Under the pieces are notes generated by a model. That model was given only the letters and a program-made list of their open reading frames with translations, was not told the DNA's origin and ran no database searches. A program made the position numbers and the translations under genes. Of a stretch of 64,000 bases of DNA, positions 1-15,034 are shown piece after piece (the first letter of the stretch is position 1; each line of letters starts with the position of its first letter). This DNA comes from Mucidula mucida (Eukaryota > Basidiomycota > Agaricomycetes > Agaricales > Physalacriaceae): the NCBI GenBank assembly GCA_015501055.1, contig JADNYV010000098.1, forward strand, positions 62,001 through 126,000, read 5' to 3'.

Positions 1-1
1 G

Positions 2-400
2 ATTACCGATGATCTACATGGGATCACGGAATTTAGAATCCTGGGCAGTCGTAGTATCTTCCTACATCCCTCATACCATGGCACTCCATTAGCCGAAGTG
101 TCACCATCTACGACCCATAGCATTTATGTCGGCCCTCATCGATGGTCCGACGATCCTCTTGGGAACTTACAGGACATCGTGACTCTGCGGCGCTGGAAGA
201 ACTACTGGCCGCTGAAACCTCGATTTCCTCGCCCTCTGGCCACTCGCTTCAATCCATACAATAGACAATATCGCGTATTTGTCTTTGGAAGCTCGCGGGA
301 GGCCACTAGATACCTAGAGATCTGGAAAAACACAGGTCCTATGCATTCTGGGTCTCGCCCCGTCAGTGCTTTTAGGTACAATTCTTCACATCACGGCTGA
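2..400 (+). CDS. 3' end of an unrecognised gene (5' end outside window)
   Basis: A reading frame is open from the first bases of the window to a stop at 400, about 132 codons. It is rich in Arg, Pro and aromatic residues (for example RRWKNYWPLKPRFPRPLATRF) and has the look of coding sequence without any domain I recognise. No ATG is needed within the window because the frame is open at the edge; an intron could also enter it. It lies upstream of, and on the same strand as, DUF6535 copy 1. Function unknown, and a chance open frame cannot be excluded. Confidence 0.3.
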   Translation: MTDDLHGITEFRILGSRSIFLHPSYHGTPLAEVSPSTTHSIYVGPHRWSDDPLGNLQDIVTLRRWKNYWPLKPRFPRPLATRFNPYNRQYRVFVFGSSREATRYLEIWKNTGPMHSGSRPVSAFRYNSSHHG

Positions 401-1045
401 CTTTGTTATCATTGCTACTATTCACCGTATATATGCAATCCCTCTCGTGATTTTCTTCTGATACCCAGAAACTCCGAATAGCAACTCATTTTACCCATTC
501 CTGGAGGAGATACGCCACCCCAGTCCACGTGCGATCCACGTGTCCAGAATTTTACCCTAAAATGCTCCTTCTTCCATCAACTTCCCTAGCTTCCACTGCT
601 GTCAGTCTGCCTGTACCACACTGTCTGTCAAAATTTGTTGTCCATTAATAGACTGATATTGGCCGACGCACTGCCACAGAAATGGCATGTTGTTTCCGCG
701 CTCTGGGATAACAACCTAGTGGTATCCATGATGTATCTTAGACGATGTTCAGTAATCACGGCCGACTCACCTATCTTCAGAGCATGCTGACATCTTACCG
801 CTGAGGCGCCGGAAGGCGAATGTGGCGCACAAGTCCAGAATCCCAGCTTTCTGATATCTATCAATGTTGCTTGATCCGCAATATTGGAGGTTGACACACA
901 ATAGCGTGTTGTCAAACACAAGTCGAACAATTACCCTATTGTCAAACATGGCTTACCCGGAGTTCATTCCGTTCTTTAAAATCATCCGTTAACGTTTGCC
1001 CGCCACATAGCAATTGTATCTCCCCTCCCGTTCCGATCTGCCAGG
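401..1045. other. Intergenic stretch before DUF6535 copy 1
   Basis: No supported gene. It presumably contains the promoter of the DUF6535 gene that starts at 1,046. Open frames on the minus strand at 628-949 have no recognisable motif and overlap each other. Confidence 0.4.
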
Positions 1046-4000
1046 ATGCAGTCCGACACGCAGAGTTCTGTTTACCCCCTAGCTCAAGTTTTGCCAATCT
1101 CAGCGAATAATACCGCTAGTGCCCCACGGTCTTCGTCGTCTACTCTCTATAGTACGACCACCCGTACGCCGCTCGGAGTCCGCCCTCCAACATCATCTCA
1201 AGTCGGTAACAGTAAGTTACGCCAACCCATCTTGGTTTTTTGCGTGTTGACCATCCGACAGCGGTTCATGATACTTTCGATTACGAGCACAAGTATGCAC
1301 CTGACAATCAATACGAGGAACTCTTTCCGAAGGCCAGGGTTTGGAGAGTGTACGGAGACGAGTCATCCAAGATTGATATCGAGATGGTTGCTGGTTGGCG
1401 CGAAGGCTTGGATATGCTTCTCGTGTTCGTGAGTACCACCTTTTGTCGATTGGTTATGTTCCCTAACGTAGAATCATTCGCAGGCTGCCCTCTTTTCCGC
1501 CGTTGTGACCGCCTTTCTTACGGCCACTTGCAAATCCATGCAAGTGGACAACACTGAGGTTACAAACTCCTTGCTGCTGGAAATGATCGGTGTTCAGCGG
1601 GCTATACTACACGTTGTGGTATATGGACCCACAGACGTCGAGGCCGTGCCACCAGCAATCATCTCCTTCCGACCAAAGCCTGCAGATGTCTGGGTGAACG
1701 GTCTCTGGTTTATGAGCCTTGGCCTCAGCCTTTCGACGACATTGTTGGCCGTCTTAGCCAAACAATGGATTCACCAATATATATATGTCCCTTCCGTAGG
1801 ATCTCCTCGGAATCGATGCCGTGTTCGCCACTTTCGATACAAAGCTCTGGCGAAATGGCGCGTACCACTTATCATAGAGCTTCTTCCCGTTCTTATGCAC
1901 GCCGCGCTGGGACTGTTTTTCGTTGGTCTCGTGGTGTATCTCTGCCCTTTGAGCACTGTCATGGCTGTCAATATGGCTATCATTGCGGCTGGTGCTTTTG
2001 GTTTCTACTCCATCACCAACATTCTCCCTGTATTCTATCCAGATTGTGCGTATAAGACGCCACTCTCAATGCACTTCTTCAGCGTACTCGTCTCTGCACG
2101 CCAACGAATCAAAATCTTGTTCTTTCCTAATCTCGTACAAGCTTGCTCGCCTCCCAACTCAATCCACGACATCGAGCTCGAAGCAGTCGAGGCCGATGCG
2201 GACGTCGTGGATGCATCAGCTCTTGGATGGCTTTTCAATACGACGGCAAATCTTTCAGTACAGAGCGTAATCTTACAGGCGCTGAGCAGCCTCCCACTTC
2301 AGAGCATTCCGCTCATCAGTGCAGGACCTGATAGGATTGCATCGGTATTGAAAGCAATCAATGACCACTTCTATCCCGATCAGCCTATTGACCGCTACGA
2401 GCGGCTGCAGCGAGCAGCGCTGAGACTTGAACAACAGGAAGACGGTGTTCGAGTCTTAAAATCATTGAAGGTGCCAAGCAATTACACCAAGTTTTCTCAC
2501 CCAGACTCCGCGATCGAGCTCATTACAGCCAATCTTCTCTACCCAGCGAGCCCCGACACCCTATTTGACGCTGTTCTTTGGGGAAAGATCTTTCAGGTTG
2601 CATTACTTCCTGGAATCGACTGGCTTGAAATAGACCACGAGAAGCCTTCAAGGCTTTGGTCAGAACTCCTGCGGGGCACGGTATCACATCACGATTGCGA
2701 TGAGTGCGACTGCGACGGCAACCAAAGTGCTCTCTTCACATTCCCTTTGCAGAAACCCATGCCTCCGCTCTCTATCACTGTGTATGAAACGGCCAAGAGC
2801 GAAACTTCTCTTCACTTGGTATCTGTATTGAATAAGAACATGCGACCTTCTTTCCTGAAGTGGTTGCTTCATGTCGGGTACTCTAATGTTCGACGTTCTG
2901 CGGAGAACCACACAATATCACTCCCAGACGACCTTTTCCTTTTCCTGAACATGCTACAGACTCCCTCTATCCAGAAGACGTCATCTCTGCATAAACTCTG
3001 GATTGCCGATAACGCAACTCTCATCAGGCACAGGCCGAAATCTCTCTTCAGGCTACTGTTGGATACTATCAGTGATTATACAATTGGCTCTGGCATTCGT
3101 GTTCGACACAGGCAGGCTTGCTGCCAGGCTACCATCATTGCCATGAAAAATGTCCTTAAATCACCTTCGTTTGGAGCCAGCACAATCATGACCCCGGAAG
3201 ACGAGGCATCCATTGTCGGCAGCGCTTTCAAAGGTCTTAATTGGAGTCTCCGTCGGTTTGGGGATAAAGATCACGATTTTTCGTGGCTTACGCCGGAGTT
3301 GACTCAACGAGTCCTGCACGTCGCTTTCAAAGATTCAACGTGGTCGTCCCTGTTCGTCGGCAACATCTTCTCGTATCTCCTATCTTCCAGCGAACTTTTA
3401 CCTCATGTACCATTGGTATACAGCGGCCTTCTTGAACAACGCTGGCTTCAGGGCCTTTCAGCGAGCCTTGACTCAGACACGACTAACGACCTTTCTGACT
3501 CCCGACCGCCGCTTCACCGTTGGGTCGTTCTTGCTACTGCAGCGCTAGCCGGTCTCTATGTCGATGGTTTGGCGGTGGCCGAATCCCACTCATCACCAGT
3601 CTACCTTGCTGTAATGAAGGACCTCTGCATAAGTAGGAATCTCCTCACCCTGTGCAAGGTACTCTTGATTTCCGATGTCGAGACCCAATCGAGATTACAG
3701 AAGTTGGTGAAGATTGCCAAGATTGGCCGTGATTGCTGGGAGCAATGTGCGATAGAATTGGTGTCCTTTTCTGTGTCTGAGCAAGCTGAATACATGCATT
3801 CGATGCTTTTGGCTTTCCCGGCCATAGGTATCGCTGGTAAGCGGACGAGAAACCTTTCACTGACGGCCTTGCGTACCGTAGCGACGGGCTTCCAAAGTGC
3901 CCTCGCGTCCTCTAGCTTTACACCTCAGAGCTATTCACCGGCGGACCTGGTTGTGAGTCGTAGATTTTCCTCAGCGATTCACTGGATGCTCACATCTTCT

Positions 4001-4069
4001 TAGGATTCTCGTGAACAAGTCATACAATGGTGGATTAACGACGGAGAAGTTGACCATGATATTTATTAG
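1046..4069 (+). CDS. DUF6535-family transmembrane protein, copy 1 (intact)
   Basis: Four exons are inferred: 1046-1211, 1262-1428, 1484-3952 and 4004-4069. They join in frame to 955 residues. The N-terminal third carries the DUF6535 hallmarks: a KARVWRVYGDE segment, WREGLDMLLVF, then four hydrophobic segments (around FAALFSAVVTAF, WVNGLWFMSLGLSLSTTLLA, LIIELLPVLMHAALGLFFVG and MAIIAAGAFGFYSITNIL), and the linker AKQWIHQY. The long C-terminal part looks soluble and helical and is conserved in the two other copies of this window. The family is known from agaricomycetes and has no assigned function; a membrane location is inferred from the hydrophobic segments. Intron positions are identical in all three copies, one falling exactly after the LLVF codons. 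No frameshift or stop was found, so this is the best candidate for a functional copy. The start is the ATG shared with the MQSD/MQPD N termini of the other copies. Confidence 0.85.
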
Positions 4070-5004
4070 TAAGTAGTCGGAAACGCGATAGTTCACTGAG
4101 AGAAAGGAAGATGAGGTTTACTGCCTAATGTTGTACCCATACGTGATCGAATACCACTGAACAAACGATTTATGTGTGCCGGCCCGATTCTGCCGCTTGT
4201 TTACCTCTTGCTCTCAACCATCATCACATGCATAATCCTTGACGCGTTTGCGTCGCGTGCTTTCAGGAATGGACACCCTTGGACTGTGGCTTGTACGTAT
4301 CCTAAATCTACTCAGTCATCAATTCGTGGATGCAGTTGTCCTCTCCATATTGAAATTTTCTACAAACTCCATGATTGCGAGTGGCGTGAACTCTACTTGT
4401 GCAAAATCCTGTAGAGACACATGCCTTCTGAGCGTACTAGCGATATCCTGTCTGATGTACACACGTTTATGGCCAGTCATGTTAATTCTCAGCATATTTT
4501 ACTGAAAGGTCCTTGTAGGTGAGTGTTTGGTCTCCAGTGATATTACTCGGAATTACATGTTTGCTGAAGGCGAGTCAGTCGGTATGCTTCAGCACCTTAG
4601 AAGGCTTGTCTCCCGTGCATCAATATCGGACTTGCTCCCACCTGGTCTCCCAGTTGTCTCCCAATTCTCGAGGCTTCGTGCCAAGCCTTTTCAAAGAAGT
4701 GGACCTGTCCGACTACGCAAAAGCGCCACGGAAAGATTATTTGGATGCGACTTTCTCAGGCCAAAGTGGCGGACAACGCTTAGCCCTGTTCACGCGCGCC
4801 TACTATAATCGAATGTTGGTGCATGCGCTTGATCTGCGGGCGAGCTGTTTCCCCGAACGACAAACCCCATGCACTGTAGAACCCGCCGACTTCGTACCGC
4901 GGGCTTGGCACGGAATGCTTCACTAGACGGAAAAATGTATCCAGACAATCCATCGTGGTTTTATACTTAAATGTCTTCTGGATACACAAGTACCTCGGCG
5001 AAAG
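4070..5004. other. Intergenic stretch with competing open frames
   Basis: Overlapping plus-strand frames at 4239-4505 and 4519-4926 have no recognisable motif. The second contains a charged stretch (FKEVDLSDYAKAPRKDYLD) that may be a remnant of a gene. Nothing firm can be called. The 3' part must hold the promoter of the GMC oxidoreductase. Confidence 0.3.
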
Positions 5005-7199
<2,195 letters not shown>

Positions 7200-7592
7200 A
7201 GACCGTGTTGGCGGCAAGTCTTTCTTCATGTCTTTCTATGAATGTTGTCACTGATCGGTAGTCAAAGGTTGTGATGAGTAAGGAAGCAAATCATCGCGTT
7301 GTTCGCAGTGCAATTCGGATAGTAGTACACGTCCCATCTTCACGTGGCGTGAAAGTCTTACAGAATGATCGAAGCCAAACATAACTTGCTCTCGAATCGG
7401 CACTCTGTTAATATTGGAGCTTTCCCGCGTTTTCTCGTTCTCGAACGCTTTCGTCCCTGCTTTTTATCCGCGTTCTTAAGGAACGCCCAAAGGTAACGTG
7501 AACTTGTGGCGTATCTGTTACTCAGTGGCGCGTGTCTCGTCTTTCTCTTTTTTGGGATTCCCCATCAGCTGCTGCAGAAACAGAAGATTATA

Positions 7593-7763
7593 ATGGTGAA
7601 ATTAATTGACGCACACGGAAAGAAGATCTTCAGGTTTAATCCGATGAGAGCATCAGATTTCGAGGCAGTTTCAAGGTAAGCTGATACATTGACCAGCGGC
7701 GACCATCGGAATCTTGCACAATGCATCAGCCATTTCTCTATCGACAAAGATTATACTAAATAA
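7593..7763 (+). CDS. Possible small two-exon gene (about 38 aa)
   Basis: ATG at 7593 opens a short frame beginning MVKLIDAHGKKIFRF. It ends at a good donor (gtaagc at 7676). An acceptor at 7728-7729 restores the frame and leads to a stop at 7761-7763 after HFSIDKDYTK. Amino acid composition and splice sites look gene-like, but no family is recognised and an upstream exon cannot be excluded. It lies 0.4 kb downstream of the GMC gene, same strand. Low confidence. Confidence 0.25.
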
Positions 7764-10205
7764 CAGTTACACTAACAAATATACTTTAACTAAGGTTCAT
7801 AAGCAATGTCAATTGGTCCGTCGGCCGTCGGCCGATTTTAGTTGATTCGCCACATGCCGCCTGCCAGGGAAAGAACCTCTCACACTTTTTCCAGCACACA
7901 GACGAGCCAGAGAGATTGGTGAATGAACGTCCTGTTTGTGCGAACAAATGATCGCGAGAAAAACGCTTGGCACTCGTCTCGCACAAAGTTTTCTTCTGGA
8001 TCATGGAGGTTCATTAAGGTGGTACCATTCGCCGCAGCGATGAGCTGGATTGCTAATGCACACCACCTCCGTTGTACTGGTGTCGGTCGGATAACGTTGG
8101 CGATTCTGGTTCAAGTCGGAGAGAAAAGCCAGTTGGCAGAGCACCGTCGTAACATCTCTCACGTTCTTCGTTATCGCAGTCCGCCACGAAGCGCGCCTAG
8201 TAGTGGCTCGCTCTTTGAAAGGCTTCGACGTAAGGTGTTCGGTAAACCCAAGCACGATCTTGCCGACTGCATATCTAGAATTCTCTCTTCTCGTCGACTC
8301 CGACTGCTTCCCTTTCCTACAGGACTTGACTACTATTCGAATATTGCGCTTCCTATCCGACACCAAAGTGTTCGTCTATGGAAAGGAGCACTACTCCTGC
8401 TTGCATAATAGCCAATCAATTTTGACATGCTATGCGGGTTTGAGGACGTCCTGCAGTGACAATGCTTGCGAATGTTCCGGTGTCCGACACCCTCGTCGAA
8501 TTGCCGTGCCGGAAGTCGATCGCCTATAGACAACTCGCCTTTTGACCACCATGGTCAATGTCCATTCGCTCTCGAGAGCTACTGCTCGATGGCGTCTCGA
8601 TCCTCTAGCGTGACCCACTCACTCTTTCCGCTAATGTTGGCGCGTCAAAACATGGTCAACCTGCTGCGTCTACTAACATCTACCCCGCACGCTCAGCGGC
8701 GGCGGCGGTCCAAAACACCAAGCTTACATCGCCCATCGGTAGCATGATTGGTGCGTCCTATGTACGTTCAACTGTCCATATGAAACCATTGGCTGTAGGT
8801 TATCTCACAGAAGAGTTACACCTTTCTCGGCGACCTCCGAGCATCTGCGGCCTCTAGCCTAAGAGGCGCTCGCTCATCTTCTTCTCCATGTTCAGATAAT
8901 CGAATTGTCCTTCCGTCGTATTCAACCATCCCCTATTTCAGCATTCTGGACTCCCAGCTCAAGTGCTTGTGTAGGTTTGTAACTTCTGAGGAAAATTTTC
9001 TTTTGTGACTGACAGCCCATCTAGTTATTTTCCTCCCATCTGTTACTGCACGACGTGTTCATCTTCTAGTACACCTAGGTCGTTCCTCCAATGTTGCGAA
9101 CTGAGAAACTGTTCCGCTCTACCCAGTACTGCGAGAGGAGGTGACTGTGTAACGCGTCAATAACAAGTCGTCTCTCGTCGAAGCGACAGTCCTGTTTTCT
9201 ATACGTTATCATTTTGTGTTTTCTCACGGATGTATACCGTCATCATGGGAAAATCGCGTTGATGCCATCTTTTCCAATTTGTGGCGAACGAGATCTTCTC
9301 CTCTGTCGCTACCTCGGATGAGCTTCTTCCTTTTTGCGACGAGCTGTCGCTAGGACGTAAGCGATGGGCTTACCACCTTGTCGACATCACTTTGTTGTCT
9401 CAACGGAGACCTCTTTCACAATTCATCGCTTTTGCTGACGGGATGTTTGTCTATCGCTGTCTGTTGTCTCGAGACGGCTATGCAGACCGTCACTGCTGAA
9501 AGCGTAGAGTGTGTGACCTCGACACTCCTTGCGGATTTTCGCTATCGTACGGCACTCTACGCATGAGATATGGGTAGCTATCTGTGGCTCCCCCACTCCG
9601 CGCTGTTTGGAGTGAACAATTCCGTCTTGCCAAGTGTGGGAGACGCACATGCCGTTCAGCGCAATTGCATTTGAAGAATGTTGAGACGTAGTTGAGTAGT
9701 CTCTTTTTGCAGTTTTCACAGCCTGACTGACACAGGACCGGAGCCGTTGACGCCACAGAGCTAGGAAGAGGATGTTTACAATTAGGAATGGTGGTCGAAA
9801 GTCTGGAAGGTACGAATCCCCTACAAGGGCATCACAGAAAACAAGGTTGATCTTCGTACAGGTTGAAGAACAACAAACACCTTCTACATATGTGCGCTTG
9901 AAATTTGACTGATTTATTTTCGCTGTTCGGACTGTTCCTTTCGATGGGGCGGTAGCACGATTGAATGTCCTGTGCTTGAAACTGAGTTGCTTAGGGGAGG
10001 AAGGTACGCGGTTGAAACACAATAACTGGCACGAACAATAGTGCTGATCAGAACAACATCATCAGTTCCACCTCTCAACGGCTTGTACTCGCTTGGCCAG
10101 TGGCCGATCTTTTGCGACCTTCATCCCAGAACTGTACAAGTGCGCTGGTATTCCCTTCGTCCCGCTATGGATATGCAGTGAACAAGGGTGAGGTGACCTT
10201 GGGGG
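7764..10205. other. Long stretch without a supported gene
   Basis: About 2.4 kb with many short overlapping frames on both strands, none with a recognisable motif or convincing splice pattern. It contains one copy of a 62-bp repeat (7901-7962) shared with 16777-16838. It may be a heavily decayed gene or a long intergenic region. Confidence 0.4.
7901..7962. repeat. 62-bp dispersed repeat, copy 1
   Basis: The block starting gacgagccagagagattggt has a second copy of equal length at 16777-16838. The first 20 bases are identical and the rest differs at about nine positions without gaps. Origin unknown. Confidence 0.7.
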
Positions 10206-10213
10206 TTTATAAA
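10206..10213 (+). promoter_or_regulatory. TATA box of the 10,247 gene
   Basis: TTTATAAA lies about 35-40 bp before the ATG at 10,247, which itself sits in a good context (caccATGTC). Confidence 0.45.
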
Positions 10214-10246
10214 TGACGAGCGCTCTGCAGAAATGGCAATAACACC

Positions 10247-10777
10247 ATGTCTTCAAGACCTTCTTTTTCCTTCCGTTCCATTCTACCAAACTTCATGCGG
10301 CGGCAGCAACCGCCACTCCCATCACCCTTACCTTCGCCGGCACCTCTAACGCGCTACATCGTCCGGCCAGACACTGCACTACCGCCAACCTATGATCAGA
10401 CGTGGGACACTGTCCAAAATAAGGACGTGTGGCCCCTCTTCATTCGGGCAAATAAGTCAGCCTTCGAACGACATGCAACGGACAAGATTTTGAACGAACC
10501 GGACTGGTTTCGGGACCTCGAATCGCACGAATACTCCGCTTCGACAGTCTTGTGGCCGAATGTTGTCTGCGTCCCACCAGGTTCGGACTATAACAACAAG
10601 CACTGGAGCATAAAATTCCTGCGTTACGCGCTAGAGGTTGGCGATAATCAGGTTGTAACAAGCAAATTTGCTTGTATAATTGTCTGTGAAGTGATCTTCA
10701 CAATTCTGACGCCATATCCTGAGGATTGGCCGCACGGAATTGATGCTACTGTAGTGTTTCGACCGCAAATCACATAA
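10247..10777 (+). CDS. Hypothetical protein (176 aa)
   Basis: A single open frame starts at an ATG in good context behind a TATA box and runs without interruption. The N terminus is Ser/Arg/Pro-rich (RRQQPPLPSPLPSPAPL); the remainder looks like a small folded domain with several Trp residues (DQTWDTVQNKDVWPLF, PDWFRDLE). No signal peptide or membrane segment is evident, apart from a moderately hydrophobic CIIVCEVIFTIL. I do not recognise the family. An optional GT-AG pair near 10,630-10,690 exists but is not needed. The neighbours (GMC gene, DUF6535 copy 2) give no functional clue. Confidence 0.5.
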   Translation: MSSRPSFSFRSILPNFMRRQQPPLPSPLPSPAPLTRYIVRPDTALPPTYDQTWDTVQNKDVWPLFIRANKSAFERHATDKILNEPDWFRDLESHEYSASTVLWPNVVCVPPGSDYNNKHWSIKFLRYALEVGDNQVVTSKFACIIVCEVIFTILTPYPEDWPHGIDATVVFRPQIT

Positions 10778-11986
10778 CGGGTCACGGGGTCTTTGAAGTG
10801 AAGCTATATATACATCATAACGGTCACGGACCACTTTGGTCAGGCACGAGCCTCCAAATAAGGAAATTTCAGGTCCTGCTATAAGCGGAACTGTCCAAAA
10901 AAGGCAATTTAAGGGTCTGTGAAGCTGTTCGCTGTAACTTCAGACCATAATGGGTCACAGGCTGTGAAGTTACGGTCGAAACGCTACAGTATTTCTTGCC
11001 TCATCGGGTGGTAATTTCTTTTGTGTCTCTTTCACGCTCAGAACTAATGGTTATGTAGGACCCAGACAAAATAGTGGCTTGGTTTGACTCTCGAAGGTCA
11101 TTTGAACTCCGATCTCCAGAAAGTCTGGAGTCACACAATGAAGCGAAGTCGATTGTTCATCAATCTAGCGCCATGGACAGCTTCGCTATTCAGGATCGAC
11201 GCATCAGACAGGATGCCCTTTACTATCTCACATGTAACGGAAACATTGGCCGTTTGCACTGGGATCCGGATGTGTTCTTTTCTTGGTTGACGAATGACCT
11301 TTGCCTTCTGACGGCACGTCGCTCTGGAAGCAGGAAGTACTTCCCCCCTTCCTCGTATTTTGCGGAAGGGTAGTTTTCAGGTATAGAGACTTCACGGTTT
11401 GATCATGGACGATTGCTAAACTCCAACTCGAAGGTTTCATCCTATCATCTAGATATCGCCGGATCATGTATACCCTATTCAACTAATCTAATGCCTGTGG
11501 CAAGTAATTTCTATGTCCACGTGTGACATGTAAAGGCTCTGACAGATGTGATGGAAGTCAAGCAGAACTCTGAGATCAGAAACTCACGCTCATCAGAAAT
11601 GATTCGCGAATGGTATGTCTGGTGTGGCGCAATTGATAATATGTCTCCTCCGGGGAGGTGTACTATCTCTCAGAATTGCTAAGATCATGACTATCTTGGT
11701 CGCCATCGCCCTACTAACAATGTACTGCTTTCAGATCGCCCTGATTGCCTTCTGCTTACTCACCACCAACCCGATATGGGCAAAAGCATAAGTGGCACCG
11801 CGAAAGACAATACAAAACGCCACACTCACTGGCTCTTACGACATTAACAATTGCGTTATTGTCATCCATCGATCACCATGCCTCACTTACCCGGCTCCTC
11901 GGTCCGACTTAAAGCCATACCATCATGTCCATACCGCCACACGTAAGAACTCTACTGCCCCCACGTCTCATCTCAGGCCTGCCAGG
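10778..11986. other. Intergenic stretch before DUF6535 copy 2
   Basis: No supported gene. A 9-bp inverted repeat (gtaacttca at 10934-10942, tgaagttac at 10965-10973) sits next to repeated gggtcac motifs. The frames at 11074-11373 lack recognisable motifs. Confidence 0.35.
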
Positions 11987-14900
11987 ATGCAGCCCGATGG
12001 ATACAGTCGTCCAGACTCAACGTCAAGTATCCCGCCAATAAGCCCAGCTGGTATCAGCAACACACCGTCCTCGACTCTCTTCAGTAGAACATCGACCCTC
12101 CCGGGCTTTAGTTCTTCGCCGCCGTCACACACAAGACCGAGTACGCCCAATACAATCTTTACTGATCTTTATGTACTCATCTGCACGCGTAGCTGTCCAC
12201 GACCCGTTTGATTATGAGCAGAAATACACGCCCGACCCTATATACGAGGAATGGTCCCCGAAGGCTAGGGTTTGGCGCGTGTATGGAGACGAGGCCACTC
12301 AGATCGATATTGAGATGGTCGCCGGATGGCGCGAAGGACTGGATATGCTTCTTCTTTTTGTGAGTTGTATCCCGTCGTCGTTTGTCTACATACCCTGATA
12401 TTTGATTGAAGGCCGCGCTGTTCTCAGGCGTCGTAACGACTTTTGTCACGACGACTTGCAAGTCCCTACAATTGGACCTTGCTCGAGTCACAAACTCGCT
12501 CATAGCAGAGATGGTCAGCGTCCAGCGTGCTACGGTTCACGGAGCTGAAGCAGTTGACGCTGTACCACCTGCGGTCACGTCCTTCCCGCTCCAGACCTCC
12601 GACTTTTGGGTGAACGCACTCTGGTTTATGAGCCTTGGACTCAGTTTGTCCACCACGCTACTCGCTGTTTTGGCGAAGCAGTGGATTCACCAATACCTCT
12701 CTGTCGCGTCGACAGGCTCTCCTCGGAGTCGCTGCCGAGTTCGACACTTCCGCTATAAGGCTCTTAAGAAGTGGCGCGTCCCACTCATCATAGAGCTTCT
12801 CCCTGTGCTCATGCACGCCGCACTGGGGCTCTTTTTCGTTGGTCTTGTCATATACCTCTGCTCTTTGAGCACTGTCATGGCGGCGCACATGGCAATCATC
12901 GCTACCGGTGCTTTTGGCGTGTACTCCGTTACCAACGTTCTTCCCGTATTCTACCCGGATTGCGCGTACAAGACGCCGCTCTCCATCCATTCATTTGCCG
13001 CGTTCATGTTCCTTCGCCAGCAATATACGAACTTTTTCCATTCTCAGCGTACGCCGACGTCTATATTACCTACTTCATTGCCCGACATTGAGCTCAAAAT
13101 GGTTGAACGTCAAGCCGACGTTCTCGACGTGTCGGCGCTGGCTTGTCTCTTTAACACCACGCCGAACCTTTCAGTGCAAAGCATTATCCTTCAGGCCCTC
13201 AGCGCTCTGCCCCTCCCCAGTGTTCCGTTTATCGGTCGGTCGGGACCGGAGGGTATCTCTGTTGTGAAAGCAATAAACGATCAGTTTCAACTTGACCAGC
13301 CTGTCAACCGATTTGAGAGGTTTGAGCGCGCCGCTCTGCGCTTTGAAACGCAGGACCCCCAATCTGTGCTCACAACAAGTTCTCAGGAGTCGAGCTACTA
13401 TGCGGCATGCTGCCGTCATCCTGCTGCGGCCCAAAAACTCATTAAAGGAAACCTCATCGATCACGTCCGCCACCAGACCCAGCTGGATGTTCTCCTCTGG
13501 GGCAAGATATTCGCCACGTCCTTGAGTTCAGGTGCTTGGTGGCTTGAAATTGACCACGAGACGCCTTCACGACTTTGGTCAGAGCTTTTGAGATGCATTC
13601 TCCGACCAATACACGAATGCGACCGGCTCAACTGCGACGGCAACAGCCCGCCGCTTCTGACGTTTCCTCTGCAACGATCCATGCCTCCATTGAGTGTCAA
13701 TTTGTATGAGGCTACTTCAGAAGGCCGTCATTTTAGGTCAGCATTGTCGGAACATATGCTCCCCTCTGTTCTAAAATGGGTGACACATGTGGGCTTCCCT
13801 AACGCCGTACGTTCACGCGAAGATCACACCCACGAACTGCCAGATGATTTTTTCTTGCTTCTTTGCATGATCCAGACTCCCTCTATTCAACGGACTTCTA
13901 CTCTTCATAGGACGTGGGTTGCCAATGACACGGTCCTCCTCGAACAGCTACCGTCTCTCTTCCGTCACCTTTTGAATACCATCTGCGGATTGCAGATACA
14001 AACGGGATTCATGTTCCTCTCGCCATGGTGGTTTCGACCTTGCTGTCATAAAAGCTCTCCAGAACGTAATGAACTCGGACGCATTTGGAACAGGCTCGGT
14101 CATAACGCTGGAGGATGAGAGTATCATTGTCTTCCTCGTCTTCGATGGTCTGAACTGGCATCTCCGTCGGGCTGGAACCCAGAGCCATAACTCCTCCTGG
14201 CTCACCCCAGAGATCATTCAGAAAGTCCTACATGTTTCTCTTCAAGGACCCAATAACACTGTCAAGATTCTCAGCAATGTCCTCTCATATCTGCTGCAGT
14301 CAAACTCGGTAGATGGGTGTCACTCTGCCGCCATAGGATGTGTTTACGCTGGGCTCCTCGGACGATCCTGGTTGAATGGTCTTTCGGCCAATATGGACTT
14401 CGGGTGGGCGTGGAGTGCGAGCGCGCACCCAGATGTATACCCACTTCACCTCTGGGCGCCACTTAATACAGCATACTTGGCCGCCTCCTACATTGACGGT
14501 TTAGCTGTCCTGGAACTCATGATCCGGATGCGTACAAACGTGTCTTGGATGACCTCGGCAGACCTACAAACTTAACGACAATCTGCAAGGTGCTGCTCCT
14601 CTCCGATATAAACCAGCAGTCCAAACTATGGAAGCTGGCGAAGGTCGTCCACGTTGACCGCTGGCTCCGCTGTCTTGATGACCTCGTTTCATTCTCGCTG
14701 TCGCCACAAGCGATTCAGATGTATGCTGAACACTATTTTACCATTCACGTTGGGTTGGGAGGACGGAAGGTCATGAACTTACCCCCGTATTCATTGCATA
14801 CTGTCGCAGCTACTCTTAAGTGGGATATCGAGGGTTGTCAAGGTGCGCCACCGCCGGTAAATTATGTACCATGGCCAAAGATTTTCGAGGTGAGTTAGAT

Positions 14901-15034
14901 CTTTTCTATGGTATGGTTCAGGTGCTGATGCATGTTTACAGGATGCGCGCGCAGATTTCAAGGCCAGCTCGGCGCGTACCCCCAACAGGGACAGTGAACA
15001 GGACTTCTCTAGTGTTGCACTTGGCGGACAATAG
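11987..15034 (+). CDS. DUF6535-family transmembrane protein, copy 2 (two compensating frameshifts)
   Basis: The four-exon structure matches copy 1: 11987-12140, 12193-12359, 12412-14889 and 14942-15034, with the same intron phases. DUF6535 features are present: PKARVWRVYGDE, WREGLDMLLLF, WVNALWFMSLGLSLSTTLLA, AKQWIHQY, IIELLPVLMHAALGLFFVG. Near 14,010-14,030 the conserved frame shifts, to KALQNVMNSDAFG (14,045 onward). It shifts back near 14,515, to DPDAYKRVLDDLG. The total exon length stays a multiple of three, but read straight through the first frame stops at 14,118. Either two real indels have made a pseudogene, or the consensus has errors here. The last exon adds a divergent tail ending in a stop at 15,032-15,034. 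A membrane role is inferred as for copy 1; function unknown. Confidence 0.78.

Noticed and set aside
7764..10205. Many 60-200 codon frames on both strands
   Set aside because: They overlap in several frames, start at non-ATG codons or lack motifs and splice logic; treated as chance frames.
10934..10973. Short inverted repeat as a transposon end
   Set aside because: Only 9-bp arms, no target duplication and no partner sequence; may be chance or a regulatory site.
11660..11720. Possible U2 snRNA-like start (tgctaagatcatgac)
   Set aside because: Only about ten bases fit; the rest of the conserved 5' region and the Sm site are not seen.
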